Shown here one piece after another: positions 1 through 8,320 of a stretch of DNA of 64,000 bases. The notes below the pieces were generated by a model. It had not been told where the DNA came from, searched no databases, and worked only from the letters and a program-made list of their open reading frames with translations. This DNA comes from Nonomuraea jiangxiensis (GTDB lineage: Bacteria; Actinomycetota; Actinomycetes; Streptosporangiales; Streptosporangiaceae). The stretch's first letter is position 1; every line of letters begins with the position of its first letter. The stretch lies in assembly GCF_900099965.1 (NCBI RefSeq), contig NZ_FNDJ01000004.1:248001-312000 (forward strand), given 5' to 3'. The position numbers were made by a program, and so were the translations under genes.

Positions 1-889
1 GACCAAGCGTCTGGGCAAGAAGCGGGTGATCGCCGAGACCGGCGCGGGCCAGCACGGCGTGGCCACCGCCACCGCGGCCGCCCTGCTCGGCCTTGAGTGC
101 GTGATCTACATGGGCGCGGTCGACTGCGAGCGCCAGGCCCTCAACGTGGCCAGGATGAAGCTGCTCGGCGCCACCGTGGTGCCGGTGACCAACGGCTCCC
201 AGACGCTGAAGGACGCCATCAACGAGGCGTTCCGCGACTGGGTGACCAACGTCGACTCCACCCACTACCTGTTCGGCACGGTCGCGGGACCGCACCCGTT
301 CCCCGAGATCGTGCGTGACTTCGCGCGGGTCATCGGCGTCGAGGCCCGCCGCCAGATCCTGGAGCTGACCGGCAGGCTGCCCGACGCGGTGTGCGCGGCG
401 GTCGGCGGCGGCAGCAACGCGATCGGCGTCTTCCACGCCTTCATCGACGACCAGGACGTACGGCTGCACGGCTACGAGGCGGCCGGGCACGGCCTGGAGA
501 GCGGCGAGCACGCGCTCACGCTCACCGCAGGCTCGGTCGGCGTGCTGCACGGCTCGCGCACCTACGTGCTGCAGGACGACGAGGGCCAGACCATCGAGTC
601 CCACTCGATCTCGGCCGGGCTCGACTACCCGGGCGTCGGCCCCGAGCACGCCTGGCTGAAGGACTCGGGCCGCGCCACCTACCGCGGCGTCACCGACGAC
701 GAGGCCATGGCGGCGTTCTCGCTGCTGGCCAGGACCGAGGGCATCATCCCGGCGATCGAGTCCTCCCACGCCCTGGCGGGCGCGCTGGAGCTGGGCCGCG
801 AGCTCGGCCCTGAGGCGATCATCCTGGTCAACCTCTCCGGCCGCGGTGACAAGGACATGGGCACGGCGATGAAATACTTCAACCTCTGA
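1..889 (+). CDS. trpB: tryptophan synthase beta subunit, 3' part
   Basis: PLP enzyme that joins indole and serine to make tryptophan; it forms the alpha2beta2 complex with TrpA. The reading frame is open from base 2, so the start lies left of the window. About 295 residues are visible of the usual 400 or so. The PLP-lysine region is outside the window. Visible are the ETGAGQHG loop near the beginning, the glycine-rich phosphate-binding GGGSNAIG, and the conserved [13 protein letters not shown] segment. It ends in FNL-stop at 887-889, and trpA follows 85 bp downstream on the same strand. The family call is certain; only the missing N-terminus limits it. Confidence 0.97.
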   Translation, partial: TKRLGKKRVIAETGAGQHGVATATAAALLGLECVIYMGAVDCERQALNVARMKLLGATVVPVTNGSQTLKDAINEAFRDWVTNVDSTHYLFGTVAGPHPFPEIVRDFARVIGVEARRQILELTGRLPDAVCAAVGGGSNAIGVFHAFIDDQDVRLHGYEAAGHGLESGEHALTLTAGSVGVLHGSRTYVLQDDEGQTIESHSISAGLDYPGVGPEHAWLKDSGRATYRGVTDDEAMAAFSLLARTEGIIPAIESSHALAGALELGRELGPEAIILVNLSGRGDKDMGTAMKYFNL

Positions 890-974
890 CGAGCCGCCAC
901 ACCGGCGCGGGGGCCACCGGGTGTCTCCGTGCCGGGGCATCATGGTGGGACTCGACCTTTCGAAACGGAACGAC

Positions 975-1772
975 ATGACGACTCTTCAGACGGTTTTCGC
1001 CAAGGCGAAGGCGGACAACCGGGCCGCGCTCGTCGGCTACCTGCCGGCGGGCTTCCCGTCCAAGGACGGCGCCATCGCCGCCGCCGCGGCCCTGGTCGAG
1101 GCCGGCTGCGACGTCATCGAGATCGGGCTGCCCTACTCCGACCCGCTCATGGACGGGCCGACGATCCAGGACGCGGTGCACAGGTCGCTCAGCAACGGCA
1201 CGCGCATCGCCGACGTGATGCGCACGGTCGAGGGGGTCGCCGCGACGGGCGCGGCCACGCTGGTCATGACGTACTGGAACCCGGTCGACCGCTACGGCGC
1301 CGAGCGGTTCGCCCGTGACCTGGCCAACGCGGGCGGGGTGGGCACGATCACGCCCGACCTGACGCCGGAGGAGTCGGAGCCGTGGCGCGCCGCCTCGGCG
1401 AGCGCGGGCATCGACACGGTGTTCCTGGTGGCGCCCAGTTCGACGGAGGCGCGCATCAAGGCCGTCGTCGACTGCTGCACGGGCTTCGTCTACGCGGCCT
1501 CCCTGATGGGCGTCACGGGCGCGCGGGAGACCGTCAACGTCGCCGCCGAGGGGCTGGTCAAGCGCACCCGGGAGCACACCGGTCTGCCGGTGTGCGTGGG
1601 CCTGGGCGTCGGCACGGGAGCGCAGGCGGCCGAGGTGGCGACCTACGCCGACGGGGTGATCGTGGGGTCTGCCTTCATCCGGCGGCTGCTCGACGCGCCC
1701 GACGAGGCCGCGGGCCGGGAGTCCGTCGCCGCCCTCGCCAGGGACATGGCGCAGGGCGTACGCCGCTCGTAA
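975..1772 (+). CDS. trpA: tryptophan synthase alpha subunit
   Basis: Cleaves indole-3-glycerol phosphate to indole and glyceraldehyde 3-phosphate, passing indole to TrpB. The product is 265 residues, a TIM barrel of normal length. With the ATG at 975 the catalytic acids fall at E49 (in VIEIGLPYSDP) and D60 (in LMDGP), the same numbers as in the E. coli enzyme, which supports this start. In-frame GTG (921) and ATG (942) codons upstream are possible but would add an unconserved extension. It lies directly after trpB, as in other actinomycetes. Confidence 0.96.
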   Translation: MTTLQTVFAKAKADNRAALVGYLPAGFPSKDGAIAAAAALVEAGCDVIEIGLPYSDPLMDGPTIQDAVHRSLSNGTRIADVMRTVEGVAATGAATLVMTYWNPVDRYGAERFARDLANAGGVGTITPDLTPEESEPWRAASASAGIDTVFLVAPSSTEARIKAVVDCCTGFVYAASLMGVTGARETVNVAAEGLVKRTREHTGLPVCVGLGVGTGAQAAEVATYADGVIVGSAFIRRLLDAPDEAAGRESVAALARDMAQGVRRS

Positions 1773-1810
1773 CGGGCGGACTTCTCACCGACCCGGCCTT
1801 TTCCCGAGGG

Positions 1811-1826
1811 TCACCCGGCCGGGTGA
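1811..1826. terminator. palindrome between convergent genes
   Basis: TCACCCGGCCGGGTGA is a perfect 16-base palindrome between the trpA stop and the stop of the opposite-strand membrane gene. It could fold at the end of either transcript. There is no clear U-tract, so its role as a terminator is inferred from position only. Confidence 0.4.
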
Positions 1827-1876
1827 GCCGCCGGGACCCGGGACGCCGGTGGCGCGGTCCCTGCCGTCGTGGTGGG

Positions 1877-2584
1877 TCACGCGCCGGTGGGCTCTGCCTG
1901 GTTGGGCTCTGTGCGGCTGGGCTCTGCCGGGTCGGGTTGCGGGCGCCTGAGGTCGGCGTAGAGGTTGGAGTAGCGGTTGAACAGGCCGGTGGGCACCAGG
2001 TAGATGTTGATGATGACCTGCATCAGCACCAGCCAGACCACGTACTGCGCGGCGTTGATCCCCGGGACGGCGTCCACCGGCAGGGTGTAGGCGATCATCA
2101 CCCGCACGGCGGCGTCCACCAGTTCGCCGACACCGTAGATGACGGTCACCACCCGCCAGATCCGGCGGAAGGCGGGCAACCGCTCCCACAGCACGTCCCA
2201 CGACTCCCGGTTCGGCCCTACCCGTCCTTCCAGCAGGAACCGGGTGAACACGAACGCCAGCGGCCTGTCCCCGCGCGCGCTCGCCAGGAACCACAGGCCC
2301 GCGACCGCCATGAACCAGCCGTCCTTGGCCAGCAGGAACCTGGTGTCCTGGATGATCAGGGACACCAGGGCGCTGGCCAGCATCATCGTCGTCATGTACA
2401 GGCCCAGGCGGTCGGGCTTGCGGCGGCGTACGAGGTCGGAGACGACGCTGAGGCCCGGGACGACCGAGCAGACCACCAGCGCCGTGTGGAACTCGACGCC
2501 GAAGCCGCGTAAGACGTAATAGATGACGATCGGGATGCCGATGTCCACCAGCAGGGTGAGCAGACCCCTCAGCCGCGCGCTCAT
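1877..2584 (-). CDS. VC0807-like multi-pass membrane protein
   Basis: 235-residue integral membrane protein with about five or six hydrophobic segments and a basic loop (VRRRKPDRLG) after the second. The pattern of a short N-terminal TM pair, then a long central hydrophobic stretch and an FTRFLLEGR-like segment, resembles the VC0807 family, whose function is unknown. The C-terminal 25 residues are a Pro/Glu/Thr tail. The ATG at 2584 overlaps the stop of the upstream tetR by ATGA, so the two are probably translationally coupled. The TetR protein may therefore control this gene. Confidence 0.8.
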   Translation of the reverse strand: MSARLRGLLTLLVDIGIPIVIYYVLRGFGVEFHTALVVCSVVPGLSVVSDLVRRRKPDRLGLYMTTMMLASALVSLIIQDTRFLLAKDGWFMAVAGLWFLASARGDRPLAFVFTRFLLEGRVGPNRESWDVLWERLPAFRRIWRVVTVIYGVGELVDAAVRVMIAYTLPVDAVPGINAAQYVVWLVLMQVIINIYLVPTGLFNRYSNLYADLRRPQPDPAEPSRTEPNQAEPTGA

Positions 2585-3186
2585 GCCGCGATCGCCCGGT
2601 TGAACAGCGCGGACAACTCCTCCGCATAGGTGCCCAGGTCGGCCTCGGGGTCGCCCTCCAGCAGGAACGGCAGGCCGTCCAGCGAGCGCTGGATCGCCAT
2701 GGCCGCCACCCGGACGTTGAACTCGCCGAACTCGCCGGCCTCCTGCCCCCACGTCAGCAGGCGCTCCAGGTGGGAGAACGCCGAGACGTCGATGGCCACC
2801 TCCCGCGCCGTGGTGCCGCCCTCGGGCTGGAAGTTGAGGAAGATCTCGGTGGCGGCACGCATCTCGTCGCGGTGCTCGCTGATGTATTCCGCCAGGGAGC
2901 GGATGTAGGCGTCCACCGCGGCGCCGGGCGTGCTCTGCGCGCCCACCCGCTGCCCCATGAAGGCCGCCAGGTCCCCGTAGATGGTGCTCATCGCCTGGCC
3001 GATCAGCTCGTCCTTGCCGTCGAAGTGGTACGAGATCAGGCGCGTGCTGCTGAGCCCGGCACGCTCGGCGATCCGGGCGAAGGACGCCTGACGGAAGCCG
3101 AGCTCGGCGATGGTCGCGATGGTGGCGGCCACGATCTGCGCCCTTCTGGCGGAGCTCGTTATGGACTCTTCCCGTCTTACTGGCAT
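2581..3186 (-). CDS. TetR-family transcriptional regulator
   Basis: 201-residue dimeric repressor type. Residues 13-60 form the TetR helix-turn-helix (AELGFRQASFARIAERAGLS followed by YHFDGKDELI). The C-terminal all-helical ligand domain is not recognisable to a ligand class. A 20-bp inverted repeat overlaps its own start codon, which suggests autoregulation. It is co-transcribed with the downstream membrane gene through a 4-bp overlap and is divergent from the MauE/DsbA pair, whose start is about 145 bp away. Confidence 0.92.
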   Translation of the reverse strand: MPVRREESITSSARRAQIVAATIATIAELGFRQASFARIAERAGLSSTRLISYHFDGKDELIGQAMSTIYGDLAAFMGQRVGAQSTPGAAVDAYIRSLAEYISEHRDEMRAATEIFLNFQPEGGTTAREVAIDVSAFSHLERLLTWGQEAGEFGEFNVRVAAMAIQRSLDGLPFLLEGDPEADLGTYAEELSALFNRAIAA

Positions 3187-3204
3187 GAGTAATTTTTAAC
3201 TCAT
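3185..3204. promoter_or_regulatory. candidate TetR operator
   Basis: ATGAGT-N8-ACTCAT, a perfect 6-bp inverted repeat with an AT-rich spacer. It covers the start codon of the TetR gene, whose complement is at 3184-3186. Its position suits autorepression; binding is inferred. Confidence 0.5.
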
Positions 3205-3332
3205 CCAAGTAAATTGGGCAAACGCGCAGGTCAGGGGGTAGAAATTGGGCTTAGCTGATGCTTATCTCCCGCGTGGTCAGATGGGATCCCGGTACTGTGC
3301 GCAGCGAGGCGCAAGGACAGGGGGGATGAGCT

Positions 3333-3857
3333 ATGGACGCGTCACTGTCGTCACGTAACGTAAGATGGGCGATACCCTGGGTGGCGACCGTCGCCCGGCT
3401 GGTGTTGGGTGGGGTGCTGATCGCGGCGGGCGCGCTCAAGATCGGCAACCCGGCCGACTCCGTCGTGGCGGTCAAGGCTTACCAGTTGCTGCCCGAGTCG
3501 GTCGCCGTCACGGTGGGCTACGCCCTGCCGATCCTGGAGATCGTGGTCGGCGTGCTGCTGGTCGTCGGTCTGCTGACGAGGGTGGCCGCGGCGATCGCGG
3601 GGCTGCTCATGTTCGCGTTCGTGTTCGGCATCGGCTGGGCGTGGGCGCACGGCCTGCGGATCGACTGCGGCTGTTTCGGCGGGGGCGGCCAGCTCGGGGC
3701 GGGGCAGGAGCCGGCGTACGCGCTCGACATCCTGCGCGACTTCGGGCTCGTCCTGCTCGGCGCCTGGACCGTGCGTTACCCGCCGGGGCGCTTCGCGCTC
3801 GACGGCGCCCTCGGCCTGGGGGGCGACAGCGGTACTGAAGGGGAGGACGACTCATGA
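3333..3857 (+). CDS. MauE/DoxX-family membrane redox protein
   Basis: 174-residue, four-helix membrane protein (hydrophobic stretches about 13-33, 58-80, 84-105 and 133-147). After helix three it has the motif IDCGCFG with C112 and C114, the signature of MauE-type relatives of DoxX that pass thiol electrons or support disulfide chemistry. The C-terminus is acidic and hydrophilic. Its ATG follows a strong GGGGGA at 3321. The stop overlaps the next start by ATGA, and the next gene encodes a CPAC thioredoxin-fold protein, so the two probably form one extracytoplasmic thiol-redox unit. Confidence 0.88.
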   Translation: MDASLSSRNVRWAIPWVATVARLVLGGVLIAAGALKIGNPADSVVAVKAYQLLPESVAVTVGYALPILEIVVGVLLVVGLLTRVAAAIAGLLMFAFVFGIGWAWAHGLRIDCGCFGGGGQLGAGQEPAYALDILRDFGLVLLGAWTVRYPPGRFALDGALGLGGDSGTEGEDDS

Positions 3858-4612
3858 GCAAGGGTCAGCGCACGCAGGCCAAGTCCGCGCGCGAGAAGAT
3901 CAAGGAACAGCAGGCAGCCGCCCGGATGCGAGACCGGCGCCGGCGCCTGGCGACCTATGTGACGGCGGGGGCGGTCGCCGTCGCCGCCGTCGGGCTCGGC
4001 TGGTGGTACGCGGTCAGCAACTCGCGCTCGGAGGAGGCCTCCGGTGCGGTCGCACCGGTCACCGTGCAGAGCGACGGCAGCGTCGTGATGGCCAAGCAGG
4101 GCGTCACGAAGCCCGTGGTCGACATCTACGAGGACTTCCAGTGCCCGGCCTGCAAGGAGCTGGAGCGGGTCAGCAGCCAGACCTTCAAGAACCTCGCGGC
4201 CGAGGGCAAGGCCAAGGTGGTCTACCACCCCATCACGATCTTCTCGCAGGAGCCGACCAAGTCCAATTCCGTACGGGCGGGGAGCGCCGCCCGGTGCATC
4301 GCGGACGGCAAGCAGTGGCTGGCCTTCCACGACCTCCTGTTCCAGAACCAGCCGTCGGAGACGTCGCCGGGCTTCCAGCCCGACCAGCTCGTGGAGTGGG
4401 GTAAGCAGGCCGGGGTGACCGCGCCGGGCTTCGCGCAGTGCGTCACCTCGGGCAAGAACGCCCAGGCTCAGCTCTCCTACAGCCAGAAGGTCCTGCCCGC
4501 GCAGAACATTCAGGCTACGCCGACGGTGAAGTTGAACGGCAAAGAGATCGACAATTCACAACTCTTCAGCCCACAGCAACTTCGCGATGCGATTACGGAG
4601 GCGGCTAAGTAG
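3854..4612 (+). CDS. DsbA-like membrane-anchored thioredoxin-fold oxidoreductase
   Basis: 252 residues. A very basic cytoplasmic N-terminus (1-33) precedes one transmembrane anchor (about 34-54) and an extracellular DsbA/thioredoxin fold. The active site is C97-P-A-C100 in EDFQCPACKEL, and the cis-proline loop is ATPTV near 223. Additional cysteines at 148 and 196 may pair. It likely catalyses disulfide formation in exported proteins and exchanges electrons with the upstream MauE-like protein. This tandem arrangement is common in actinobacteria next to lgt. Confidence 0.92.
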   Translation: MSKGQRTQAKSAREKIKEQQAAARMRDRRRRLATYVTAGAVAVAAVGLGWWYAVSNSRSEEASGAVAPVTVQSDGSVVMAKQGVTKPVVDIYEDFQCPACKELERVSSQTFKNLAAEGKAKVVYHPITIFSQEPTKSNSVRAGSAARCIADGKQWLAFHDLLFQNQPSETSPGFQPDQLVEWGKQAGVTAPGFAQCVTSGKNAQAQLSYSQKVLPAQNIQATPTVKLNGKEIDNSQLFSPQQLRDAITEAAK

Positions 4613-4638
4613 GCTCGGTTCCGCTACCCTCACCTGAC

Positions 4639-6039
4639 ATGCCCCTTGCCTCGATTCCCAGCCCTTCCCAGGGGGTCTGGTATCTCGGAATCATCCCGAT
4701 CCGGGCTTATGCGCTATGCATCGTGCTCGGCGTCATCGTCGCCGTCTGGCTGAGCGAGCGCCGCTGGCGCGCTCGCGGCGGCCAGAAGGGGACGATCATT
4801 GACATCGCGGTCCCCGCGGTCATCTTCGGCCTCATCGGCGGCCGCCTCTACCACGTCATCACCGACTGGCAGACCTACTTCGGCAGCCGTGCCGTCAAGG
4901 AGCCGTACCAGGCGCTGTTCATCTGGGAGGGCGGCCTCGGCATCTGGGGTGCCATCGCGCTCGGTGGCGTCGGCGTCTGGTGGGCCGCGCGCAGACGCGG
5001 CCTGTCCATGTCCGCGCTCGCCGACACGGTCGCGCCCGGCATCGCCTTCGCGCAGGCCATCGGCCGCTGGGGCAACTGGTTCAACCAGGAGCTCTACGGC
5101 GCGCCGACCACGTTGCCGTGGGGCCTGGAGATCGACGTGGACCACGGGGGAGAGCCCGGCGTGCTCTACCACCCGACGTTCCTGTACGAGTCGCTGTGGG
5201 ACGTGGCGCTCGGCTTCGCGCTCATCTTCGCGGGCAGGCGCTTCGCGCTGCGGCACGGGCGGCTGTTCGCCCTCTACGTCGCCGGTTACACGCTCGGCCG
5301 CTTCTGGATCGAGGGGTTGCGCATCGACCCGGTGGGCGGCGTGGACCATGCGGTGATCTTCTTGGGGCTGCGGATCAACCAGTGGACGTCGGTCGTGCTG
5401 TTCGTGGGAGCGCTGGTCTATCTGTGGGTGACCAGGAACAAGGACACGGAGGAGATCGTGGTGCCGGCCACGGACCCGTCCGTGGATCCGGCCCATGAGA
5501 CCGGGCAGGCGGACGCGACGGAAGTGGCTGACGGCGAGAAGCGGGCCTCGGGCGGGGCTGCCACAGCGGCCGGGGGCGGGGCCGCCGCCGCAGCCGGGGG
5601 CGAGGCTGCCGCAGTGGCCGACGAAGGCGCCGACGGCAGACCGGGCGACGGACCGGAGGCCACAGCCTCGCCGGACACCGCCAGGGACGAGAAGGCGCCG
5701 GACGTCGTCACGGAGGAGAAGGCGTCGGATACCGTTACGGACGGGAAGGCGCCGGGCGAGAGTGGCGCGGACGGTTCTGGCGCGGACGGGGACCTGGAGA
5801 GCGCGGCTCCCGTAGGGGACGCTTCCAAGGCCGGGGACGTTGCCCAGGCCGGCGACGCTTCCAAGGCCGGGGACGCTGCCAAGGAGGCCGACGCTTCCGA
5901 GGCCGGGGACGATCCCACGCCTGCGGACGGTTCCCCTTCCGGTGGGGCGGCCGAGGAGGCTCCCGCAAGGGAGGAGGGCCGCGCGGAGGCGGCGACTCCC
6001 GGAGCCGAAGCCGTCACGAAGGAGAAGAACGCTCGATGA
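4639..6039 (+). CDS. lgt: prolipoprotein diacylglyceryl transferase with long C-terminal tail
   Basis: Transfers diacylglycerol from phosphatidylglycerol to the lipobox cysteine of prolipoproteins, the first step of lipoprotein maturation. Residues 1-268 are the normal seven-TM Lgt core, with GRWGNWFNQELYG at 142-154 and HPTFLYES at 178-185. Residues 269-466 are an Ala/Gly/Asp/Glu-rich tail, about 200 residues longer than most Lgt, containing five 6-residue repeats (see 5818-5907). The start has no clear Shine-Dalgarno. TACCCT at 4625-4630 lies 8 nt upstream, so the message may be near-leaderless. The stop overlaps the next gene by ATGA. At least six lipobox proteins in this window would be its substrates. 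Confidence 0.95.
   Translation: MPLASIPSPSQGVWYLGIIPIRAYALCIVLGVIVAVWLSERRWRARGGQKGTIIDIAVPAVIFGLIGGRLYHVITDWQTYFGSRAVKEPYQALFIWEGGLGIWGAIALGGVGVWWAARRRGLSMSALADTVAPGIAFAQAIGRWGNWFNQELYGAPTTLPWGLEIDVDHGGEPGVLYHPTFLYESLWDVALGFALIFAGRRFALRHGRLFALYVAGYTLGRFWIEGLRIDPVGGVDHAVIFLGLRINQWTSVVLFVGALVYLWVTRNKDTEEIVVPATDPSVDPAHETGQADATEVADGEKRASGGAATAAGGGAAAAAGGEAAAVADEGADGRPGDGPEATASPDTARDEKAPDVVTEEKASDTVTDGKAPGESGADGSGADGDLESAAPVGDASKAGDVAQAGDASKAGDAAKEADASEAGDDPTPADGSPSGGAAEEAPAREEGRAEAATPGAEAVTKEKNAR
5818..5907 (+). repeat. 18-bp tandem repeat in lgt tail
   Basis: Five in-frame 18-bp units encode variants of DASKAG (DASKAG, DVAQAG, DASKAG, DAAKEA, DASEAG). They lie in the low-complexity C-terminal tail, outside the catalytic core. 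Confidence 0.85.
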
Positions 6040-6740
6040 GCAGCCGCGCGGAGAGCCACCATCAGCATCGTGACGTCACCGGAGGCTGGTTGCGGCCTTC
6101 GGTGTTCGGCGCGATGGACGGCCTGGTGTCGAACTTCGCGCTCATCGCGGGTGTCGCCGGCGGCAACGCCAACCCCAGGGTCATCGCCCTCAGCGGTGTC
6201 GCCGGACTCGCCGCCGGGGCCTTGTCCATGGCGGGCGGTGAATACGTCTCCGTGGCCAGCCAGCGTGAGCTGGCCCAGGCCGAGATCGCCGTCGAACGCG
6301 GTGAGCTGGCCCGCCATCCCGATGACGAGCGGGCGGAGCTGGCGCAGAGCTTCGTCGACCAGGGCGTGACTCAGGAGCTGGCCGACGAGGTGGCCCGGCA
6401 GATCTCCCAGAACCCGGATCGGGCGCTGGAAGTGCACGCCCGCGCCGAGCTGGGGATCACGCCCGATGAGCTGCCCTCGCCGAGGGTGGCGGCGGTGTCG
6501 TCGTTCGTGTCGTTCAGTGTGGGGGCGGCGCTGCCGTTGCTGCCGTTCCTGCTGGGAGCCAGGGAGCTGGTGGTGTCGGCGGTGGTGTCGTGCGTGGCGC
6601 TGTTCGTGGCTGGTGCGGTGGTGTCGACCGTCACCGCACGTAGCTGGTGGTATTCCGGGCTACGCCAGTTCGTGGTCGGGGCGGTGGCCGCCGGGGTCAC
6701 CTTCAGCGTCGGCAGTCTGATCGGGGTGGCGGGGCTGTGA
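6036..6740 (+). CDS. VIT1/CCC1-family iron/manganese transporter
   Basis: 234-residue membrane protein of the VIT1/CCC1 family, which moves Fe2+ or Mn2+. The N-terminal SHHQHRDVTGGWLR segment and the VFGAMDGLVSNFALIAGVAG first helix are typical, as is MAGGEYVSVASQRE in the second. A hydrophilic, Glu-rich segment (about 85-145), equivalent to the metal-binding domain, separates the two N-terminal helices from three C-terminal ones. Normal length. It starts inside the lgt stop (ATGA) and its stop overlaps the next ATG by one base, so it sits in a tightly packed operon. Confidence 0.93.
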   Translation: MSSRAESHHQHRDVTGGWLRPSVFGAMDGLVSNFALIAGVAGGNANPRVIALSGVAGLAAGALSMAGGEYVSVASQRELAQAEIAVERGELARHPDDERAELAQSFVDQGVTQELADEVARQISQNPDRALEVHARAELGITPDELPSPRVAAVSSFVSFSVGAALPLLPFLLGARELVVSAVVSCVALFVAGAVVSTVTARSWWYSGLRQFVVGAVAAGVTFSVGSLIGVAGL

Positions 6741-8320
6741 TGGCCCGTAGGAGAGCCGCTCCCGGACCTCGGGGCGGCCGGTCAGGCGGCGGAACCCCCA
6801 ACGGCCAGGGCTCGTCACGCGGCGGCCGCCCGGCCCCGGGAACAGACGGCGGCGGCTGGCCTGCGGCCGATGACGGGCAGTGGCCGGTCTCCGGCACTGA
6901 TGGCGCGAGTTGGCCTGAAGCCGGTGCTGGTGCTGGTGGTGGAGGGCGGTCTGCCTCTGGTGCCGACAGTGCGGGTTGGTCTGCGGCTGGTGCTGGCGGT
7001 GGGCGGCGGTCTGCTTCCGGCACTGATAGTTCGGGTTGGCCTGCGGCTGGTGCGGGAGAGCGGTCTGCTTCTGGTACCGACAACGCGGGTTGGCCTGCGG
7101 CTGGTGCGGGAGGGCGGTCTGCTTCTGGTGCCGACAGTGCGGGTTGGTCTGCGGCCGGTGCCGGTGGTGGGCGGCGGTCTGCTTCCGGGACTGATAGTTC
7201 GGGTTGGTCTGCGGCGGGCACTGACGGTAGCGGTTGGGCCGCTGCGGGCGGGCACGGTGGTGGTCGGTCGGGGGCCCATGAGAGCGGAGCTTGGCCGGCG
7301 AGAAACGATGGTCGTGGCCGGTCGGCGAACACCTCTGGCGGTGGTCGGCCCGCCGCCCCTGGTCCGATGGAGGCTCATTCGAGCGGTGGCTGGGCGGTCG
7401 GTGGTGGTCCGGCGGGCAGCCACGCGCAGGGTGGGGTGGCGACAGGTGGCCGGGCGGGTGAGCCGGTCGTCGAGGCTCATTCCGGTGACAGCGCGGACGG
7501 TGGCGGGCGGTCGGCGGCGGCGACGCGCAAGCGGCGCCGTACCCCACCCTCTGACTGGCAGTTTCCGCTGCTCACGGACATGGGGCTGCGGCCGGAGAAA
7601 CAGAAGTTGCTGGTCATCATCGCCACGGTCGTGGGTGCGCTGGCCGGCCTGGCCGGGCTGGTGGCGGCGATCAACTCCATCGGCGACTACTCACCCGCGC
7701 AGGAAGCCAGTGCCGCCGTGCTGGGACCGGACGTGACGGTGCCCGAGACCTTCCATGGGTGGGGTTCGCCCAAGCTGTTCGACCCCATCTCGGATCGGGG
7801 AAAGGACCAGCGGGCGCTGACCGAGAAGGAAGTGTTCGGCGAGAGTGAGCTGCCGGTCGCCAAGAAACTCAAGCTGAAGCTCGTCGCCAAGAAGATCGAC
7901 TCCAACTGCTCGGCCGCGCTGTGGGGTGGGAGCCTCCTCGAACAGGTGGCGGACGCCGAGTGCACCCAGGTCGCCCGTGGCCTCTACGCCAGCTCCGACG
8001 GCCGGTACGTCGGGCAGTACACGCTACTCAACCTGAAGGACGGCCAGTCCGCCGCTGATCTGGTCGAGTCATTGAAGACGCTTTACCGGGGCGGGTGGGT
8101 CAACCCGCTGACCTCGTCCAAGGCGGCCTTCCCGCCGGGCGGTCACTCCGAGGCGGGCGGATACGCCCTCGGCCACTATGTCGGCCTGGTCTGGCTCGGC
8201 AAGGTGGACGGCACGGAGCCCACCCCGAAGGACGACTTCGTCTCCCTCACCCTGGCGCTGCGGGGGGCCGAGAAGGCCGTCTATCGCCGCGTCGTCACGA
8301 TCACGGGTCCGGCCTCCTGA
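6740..8320 (+). CDS. repeat-rich single-pass membrane protein, paralogue of the 8799 gene
   Basis: 526 residues, function unknown. Residues 1-260 are a Gly/Ser/Ala/Trp low-complexity region with tandem units of the type RSASGTDSSGWPAAG (about 34-175). A basic stretch (RKRRR) and one transmembrane helix (about 289-313) follow, then an exported domain of about 210 residues. That domain aligns by eye with the protein encoded at 8799-9386: both have a C...LWG...CTQ...Y core and a GQ..L.NL.DG motif. The ATG at 6740 overlaps the VIT1 stop by one base (TGATG). The stop overlaps the next ATG in the same way. The longer reading frame from 6647 would run inside VIT1 and is not preferred. Confidence 0.8.
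   Translation: MARRRAAPGPRGGRSGGGTPNGQGSSRGGRPAPGTDGGGWPAADDGQWPVSGTDGASWPEAGAGAGGGGRSASGADSAGWSAAGAGGGRRSASGTDSSGWPAAGAGERSASGTDNAGWPAAGAGGRSASGADSAGWSAAGAGGGRRSASGTDSSGWSAAGTDGSGWAAAGGHGGGRSGAHESGAWPARNDGRGRSANTSGGGRPAAPGPMEAHSSGGWAVGGGPAGSHAQGGVATGGRAGEPVVEAHSGDSADGGGRSAAATRKRRRTPPSDWQFPLLTDMGLRPEKQKLLVIIATVVGALAGLAGLVAAINSIGDYSPAQEASAAVLGPDVTVPETFHGWGSPKLFDPISDRGKDQRALTEKEVFGESELPVAKKLKLKLVAKKIDSNCSAALWGGSLLEQVADAECTQVARGLYASSDGRYVGQYTLLNLKDGQSAADLVESLKTLYRGGWVNPLTSSKAAFPPGGHSEAGGYALGHYVGLVWLGKVDGTEPTPKDDFVSLTLALRGAEKAVYRRVVTITGPAS
6839..7264 (+). repeat. tandem Ser/Gly/Trp-coding repeats
   Basis: Imperfect tandem units of about 54-66 bp. They encode RSASG(T/A)D(S/N)(S/A)GW(P/S)AAGAGG-type segments in the N-terminal half of the 6740 gene. 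Unit lengths vary by multiples of three, so the frame is kept. Confidence 0.8.
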
